Shown here: one piece after another, positions 40,878-44,163 of the stretch | Layout: each line of letters begins with the position of its first letter | Position numbering within the stretch: position 1 is the stretch's first letter | Assembly (NCBI RefSeq): GCF_039522365.1 | Contig: NZ_BAAADJ010000009.1 | Span: 309 to 44,471 of the forward strand | Source of the DNA: Bacillus carboniphilus | GTDB taxonomy: Bacteria; Bacillota; Bacilli; Bacillales; JC228 | Direction: 5' to 3' | DNA: 44,163 bases | Translations under genes and position numbers: made by a program | The notes under the pieces: generated by a model | What the model was told of the DNA's origin: nothing | The model's input: only the letters and a program-made list of their open reading frames with translations | The model's database searches: none

Positions 40878-41107
40878 TTGAATGTCCCCCTTAAAATTCT
40901 TCCCCTGAAATTTTCTCTATGTAACCCCATCCGTTGTTTCTTTTATTCTATCTTTATATGAGTTGTGACTGCAACTTCTCCGGGCCATCAATAAAGGCCC
41001 TTGAGCAGAGTATAGCACCGGCATTAACATTTACTATCTATTTAAATCAATTACACAAAATAATTTATAAGCCCAAGTAATGGACCTAACCCGCAAGAAG
41101 CGAATAT
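40878..41107. other. gene-free leader of the MATE gene
   Basis: No gene. It holds a hairpin gggcc/ggccc (40982-40999) and otherwise nothing I can name; no known riboswitch core was found. Confidence 0.4.
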
Positions 41108-41355
41108 GTCCCATTTGGAAGTAGAAGGAGAGTCAAACGGGACAGTAGAGTGCGAACGTGTCCCGTTTGGAAGTAGAAGGAGAGTCAAACGGGACAGCAG
41201 AGTGCGAACGTGTCCCGTTTGGTAATAGAAGCCGAGTCAAACTGGACAGCAGAGTGCGAACGTGTCCCGATTGGTAATAGAAGCCGAGTCAAACGGGACA
41301 GCAGAGTGCGAACGTGTCCCGTTTGGAAGTAGAAGGGGAGTCAAACGGGACAGCA
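41108..41355. repeat. 52-bp tandem repeat array of hairpins
   Basis: Units begin at 41108, 41160, 41212, 41264 and 41316; four are full 52-bp units and the last is 40 bp. Each contains GTCCCGTTTG...CAAACGGGAC (10-bp arms). Adjacent units can also pair across the boundary through CGGGACA...TGTCCCG. Units 3 and 4 share a variant centre (taatagaagccgag) against gaagtagaaggag in 1, 2 and 5. No coding frame runs through it. Confidence 0.92.
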
Positions 41356-41574
41356 AGAGGGTAACAACCTGCAAGTAATAATTTTTGTAACTAATATTGA
41401 AAGAGTGTTCGGATATGAATCTAATACCACCCCCAAAAATACAATAACGTTTTAATGAGCAGTGGTTCAGACACTTTATTAGGAATCAAAAAAAGCCCTA
41501 CCTATCCGATAATAAAGATTGGGGAACTCAAAGTTGAATTATAGGCAAAAATATAAACCCCACAGGAGGAAATC
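41356..41574. other. gene-free stretch after the tandem array
   Basis: About 220 bases with no gene or recognised structure; promoter of the next gene is expected here. Confidence 0.4.
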
Positions 41575-42831
41575 ATGGTACGCTTTTTAATCCTTATGAT
41601 AATAGTTGGAACCTTCATCACAGCTGCGGTCTTATACTTCGATCAGACATCAACTACTGTCACAAAAAATAAAGAAAGACTATCAATCGATGAAATGACA
41701 ACGGAAGAACTTATGACCCATCTCACAGACGATCGGGATGACTACCAAACATACGGAGACTTTATCGAGGAAAATATGAGAATGGTAGATTTCAGTATGG
41801 AACAATTGATGATTGCACTGATGGCATCTCAGAACTCCAATACTGGAAAAATAAATCCTGATTTTGCAGACAGGTACGAGGGAGGAATCAACACATCCAA
41901 GGCCTATATAAAGGCAGCGAGAGACTTAAAAAAAGTACCTCCGTTAGCTGGCGACATACACGATACATATCTTCAAGCATTAGATGAGTTTGAACAGGCT
42001 ATTGATTTAGTGCAATCCAAGAAAGAATTTTCGCTGGTAAGCGCAAAGTACAATGCTGGAATGGACTACATAGAAGAAACAAACAACAAAATGGCAGAGC
42101 TCGAGAGCTTCGCCTATAACTTGATGGTAAATGGGGGCGCTACTCAAGGCACTGACGAGACGTCTGAGGAAAACCTTGATGCCAATAACGGGGAAGAGAC
42201 CTACGAGGAAGACTCTAGTTCTAATGCATCGGAAGAGGAAGAAGTATCCGTAGATGTAAATATAGACATTGAGAGCGATCCAAGTGCAACAGGTATTCTC
42301 TCTTACTTTCCACTTGAAGTCGGCTACAACTACAACTTTGCGTATGCAGTCGACGGTGTAGGAGAAGCCATCAAGATTATCGGTAAACACGGTAATAAGT
42401 ATCTAGCATATGGAAGCCAAAGTGGGATGCTCGCATTCTATCGCGTTTATGAAATCCAGGATAATGATATATTCATAAACTTTACGGCGACAGAAGGTGG
42501 AGAGCTCTATAACTTTATTGAGGAACAAAGTGCTTCCAATGATTTCTCTTTTCTAGATCAATTTAAAACAGATCCTAATTATCAAGGAATCCCATACTTA
42601 ACATGGCCACTAGAAAAGGGAAAAACATTTGGAAGTGCAGAAGTAATAGATGTGGGTAAAATTATTGAGATTGACGGGGACGCCTATGAAACAATCATTA
42701 TTCGTTATGATGGAGAAAACAATAATTACACTGATTATTACCTTGCCAAAGGGTATGGGCTTGTTAGATGTGTATTCTTGCTCTCTGGCATGAGTGAAGA
42801 ACCAATGGTTGTTGACTATGCAAAATTTTAA
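41575..42831 (+). CDS. membrane-anchored extracellular acidic protein, unknown
   Basis: 418 residues. A single hydrophobic segment (about 3-21) anchors it. Residues 35-185 are helical, with repeated Met and Lys; an Asp/Glu/Ser linker (about 190-225) follows; residues 230-418 are a beta-rich domain starting LSYFPLEVGYNYNFAYAVDG, with TWPLEKGKTFG and DYYLAKGYGLVRCVF, a pattern seen in secreted bacilli proteins whose lipocalin-like domain follows a helical part. No family named. aggagg 6 bases upstream of ATG. Confidence 0.8.
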   Translation: MVRFLILMIIVGTFITAAVLYFDQTSTTVTKNKERLSIDEMTTEELMTHLTDDRDDYQTYGDFIEENMRMVDFSMEQLMIALMASQNSNTGKINPDFADRYEGGINTSKAYIKAARDLKKVPPLAGDIHDTYLQALDEFEQAIDLVQSKKEFSLVSAKYNAGMDYIEETNNKMAELESFAYNLMVNGGATQGTDETSEENLDANNGEETYEEDSSSNASEEEEVSVDVNIDIESDPSATGILSYFPLEVGYNYNFAYAVDGVGEAIKIIGKHGNKYLAYGSQSGMLAFYRVYEIQDNDIFINFTATEGGELYNFIEEQSASNDFSFLDQFKTDPNYQGIPYLTWPLEKGKTFGSAEVIDVGKIIEIDGDAYETIIIRYDGENNNYTDYYLAKGYGLVRCVFLLSGMSEEPMVVDYAKF

Positions 42832-42901
42832 TGTAGTCTCATAGTTTTATAGATTTAGAAGGTATCGTTATCCTATAAATAATGCCAAAACAATAGAAAA
42901 T

Positions 42902-42948
42902 TTGGTAACGGCCTTTTGATGTGTAAACGTAACTGGGGCTGTTACCAA
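42902..42948 (+). repeat. leader hairpin before the hydrolase gene
   Basis: Arms TTGGTAACGGCC (42902-42913) and GGCTGTTACCAA (42937-42948) pair over 12 positions with one G-T wobble, ending just before the taggag ribosome site. Confidence 0.75.
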
Positions 42949-42963
42949 CATAGGAGTTTTGAT

Positions 42964-44002
42964 TTGAACAAGAAGAAAAAATTAAAGCAAGCATGCATTA
43001 TCATTGTTTTTTTCCTTTTAATAGGATTAGTTTTTCCTACATGGACACCAGACATAAAAGGAGCTAATAGTATTAGCACGCTGGAGCAAATCGAAATAAA
43101 TGGAACTAAACTGGAAGTTATGATAAGAGGGAATGACCAAACAAATCCAATTATTATATTTGTTCATGGTGGTCCTGGTTGTTCAGAGATACCTTACGTA
43201 AGGAAGTACCAAGATTTACTGGAAAAGGATTTTACAATTGTACATTATGATCAGCGAGGGAGTGGGAAGTCATATCATTTCTTTGAGGATTATTCAAAGC
43301 TAACAACTGATGTGCATGTCCAAAATCTTATAGAATTAACGGACTCTATCAAAAATAGGCTTGGACAAGAAAAAGTACTTTTAATTGGTCATTCATTTGG
43401 AACCTATATAGCTATGAAAGCTGCAAGTAAAGAACCTAAGGCGTTTTCCGCATATATTGGAATTGGCCAAGTTTCCGATATGATTCAAAGTGAAATAGAT
43501 AGCTACAATTACACAATCAATCAGGCAAAATTGGCTGGAAATACAAATGACTTAAAAAAACTCGAGGGTCTTAAGAACAGAATATTCAACGGAGATGAGC
43601 TAACCCCAAGAAATTTAATCCGAAAATATGGTGGAGCTGCAAGACAAATAAACGATAATATGGATTATTTTTTGGGGTTTCTAGTTAACCCTGAGTATAA
43701 TTTACTCGACGTAATTCGCTATATGAAAGGAGTTTCACTCTCACAGAATATTTTGATACCAGAAGAAAAGAAGCAGAACATAACAGATCTAGTGAATCGG
43801 CTTGATTTACCTGTTTTTTTTTGTCATGGGTAAATACGATTATATGACTTCAGTAAACATTGCAGAGACATACTTTCATCAGCTGGATGCACCTTTGAAG
43901 GAATTTGTAATATTTGAAAAATCTGCCCATTATCCACAATTTGAGCAAGAAGAGCTATTCGCAGAGTGGTTAAATAAAATGTGGGGAGACATTTCTGAAT
44001 AG
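42964..44002 (+). pseudogene. proline iminopeptidase-like alpha/beta hydrolase with a T9 frameshift
   Basis: TTG 42964 (codons LNKKKK) is the likely start, aggag 7 bases upstream; an ATG at 42916 would put the leader hairpin in the coding region. A membrane anchor (about 9-28) precedes the hydrolase domain with HGGPG (oxyanion loop), Ser144 in GHSFGT. In the T9 tract 43814-43822 the frame is lost: LDLPVFFCHG then stop. With eight T the frame continues FFVMGKYDYMTSVNIAETY (catalytic Asp) to KSAHYPQFEQEEL (catalytic His) and TAG at 44002. Annotated either as pseudogene or as a gene read through slippage; the unshifted product (ending 43833) lacks Asp and His. Confidence 0.8.
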
Positions 44003-44028
44003 GGACAGGCACCCTGTCCCAGTTTTTT
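44002..44028 (+). terminator. terminator formed by a shortened REP-like hairpin, copy 14
   Basis: GGGACAGG-CAC-CCTGTCCC begins at the TAG stop of the hydrolase and is followed by seven T; here the repeat core serves as a normal terminator. Confidence 0.85.
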
Positions 44029-44137
44029 TAGTATTAAATTCAGGAATCGCACTCAAAAAGTCAAGTCCATAATATTGTGTAAAATTGATTACAAGTATCA
44101 ACCAGCTTTGTATTGGTAATGTGTATGATTTTGATTT

Positions 44138-44163
44138 GGTTTGGAAGGGGCCCCTTCCAAACC
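44138..44163. repeat. 26-bp perfect palindrome at the window edge
   Basis: Arms of 13 bases, GGTTTGGAAGGGG and its complement, with no loop. The window ends at its last base. Confidence 0.85.

Noticed and set aside
40878-41107. Riboswitch in the MATE leader
   Set aside because: Only a single short hairpin is seen; guanidine, preQ1, SAM and c-di-GMP-II cores were looked for by eye and not found.
41108-41355. CRISPR array
   Set aside because: The whole 52-bp unit repeats with no unique spacers, and no cas genes are near.
17585-44020. Hairpin repeats as plain terminators
   Set aside because: Most copies lack a T-run, several are inside coding frames, and true terminators often follow separately (for example 17663-17707 and 19873-19908); only the shortened copy at 44002 fits a terminator.

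Overview
The window looks like a chromosomal segment of a low-GC, spore-forming Bacillaceae (Bacillus sensu lato). Evidence: the tRNA order matches the large tRNA cluster behind an rRNA operon in Bacillus subtilis; ribosome binding sites are strong AGGAGG types; GTG and TTG starts are frequent; an FMN riboswitch precedes ribU; and relatives of B. subtilis bsaA, ydbD, yoaS-yozG, catE/catD, ykoY-type terC, yheC/D and spoIIIJ/yqjG are present. I see no prophage, plasmid replicon, transposase or CRISPR array.

Layout. 1-1815: fifteen tRNA genes (Asn, Ser, Glu, Val, fMet, Asp, Phe, Thr, Tyr, Trp, His, Gln, Gly, Cys, Leu) ending in a terminator; two of them (fMet, Phe) are preceded by a duplicated 5' piece of themselves followed by a related spacer. 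1.9-7.1 kb: lipoprotein, D-2-hydroxyacid dehydrogenase, S9 peptidase, YdeI-like protein, glutathione peroxidase. 7.2-11.8 kb: TetR regulator divergent from an MMPL exporter and an overlapping secreted Gly-repeat protein. 12-16.2 kb: methyltransferase, cupin, an overlooked 59-residue secreted Gly-rich peptide, acetyltransferase, NTF2-like protein, 7Fe ferredoxin, small helical protein. 16.3-19.9 kb: MscS-type channel, a deletion scar joining two broken genes, and a c-di-GMP-I riboswitch in front of a very acidic DUF5667 secreted protein. 20-28.5 kb: GNAT, TetR plus hydrolase with a shared operator, YheC/D ATP-grasp, yoaS-yozG-papain-like operon with a palindrome inside the promoter spacer, Mn catalase, LprI-like lipoprotein, frameshifted GNAT, ribU with FMN riboswitch. 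28.6-31.2 kb: a quinone/electrophile stress locus (HxlR/YodB-CatR type repressor with Cys6, CatE-like dioxygenase, flavin reductase, DoxX/CatD-like) with a TTAC-N5-GTAA operator on the promoter. 31.3-44.1 kb: NAD-binding protein and its decayed paralogue, TerC, VOC protein, haem-copper-oxidase-like small membrane protein, tandem DUF1259 protein, YidC/OxaA, DUF1385, GNAT, MATE exporter, a 52-bp tandem hairpin array, a membrane-anchored acidic protein, and a hydrolase with a T9 frameshift.

The most unusual feature is a dispersed ~29-bp hairpin repeat (GGGAC-A-rich half, then GGGACAGG...CCTGTCCCAC). I count about fourteen copies in the last 27 kb. Eleven sit at the 3' end of a gene, all in that gene's sense orientation: six start exactly at the stop codon (TAGGGAC or TAAGGGAC) and five lie in frame inside the last codons, adding tails such as GTGGQV. 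No transposase for it is in the window. The second theme is genome erosion by small events: a deletion that beheaded two divergent genes, an internally deleted paralogue, a truncated luciferase-like gene, and two single-base frameshifts.
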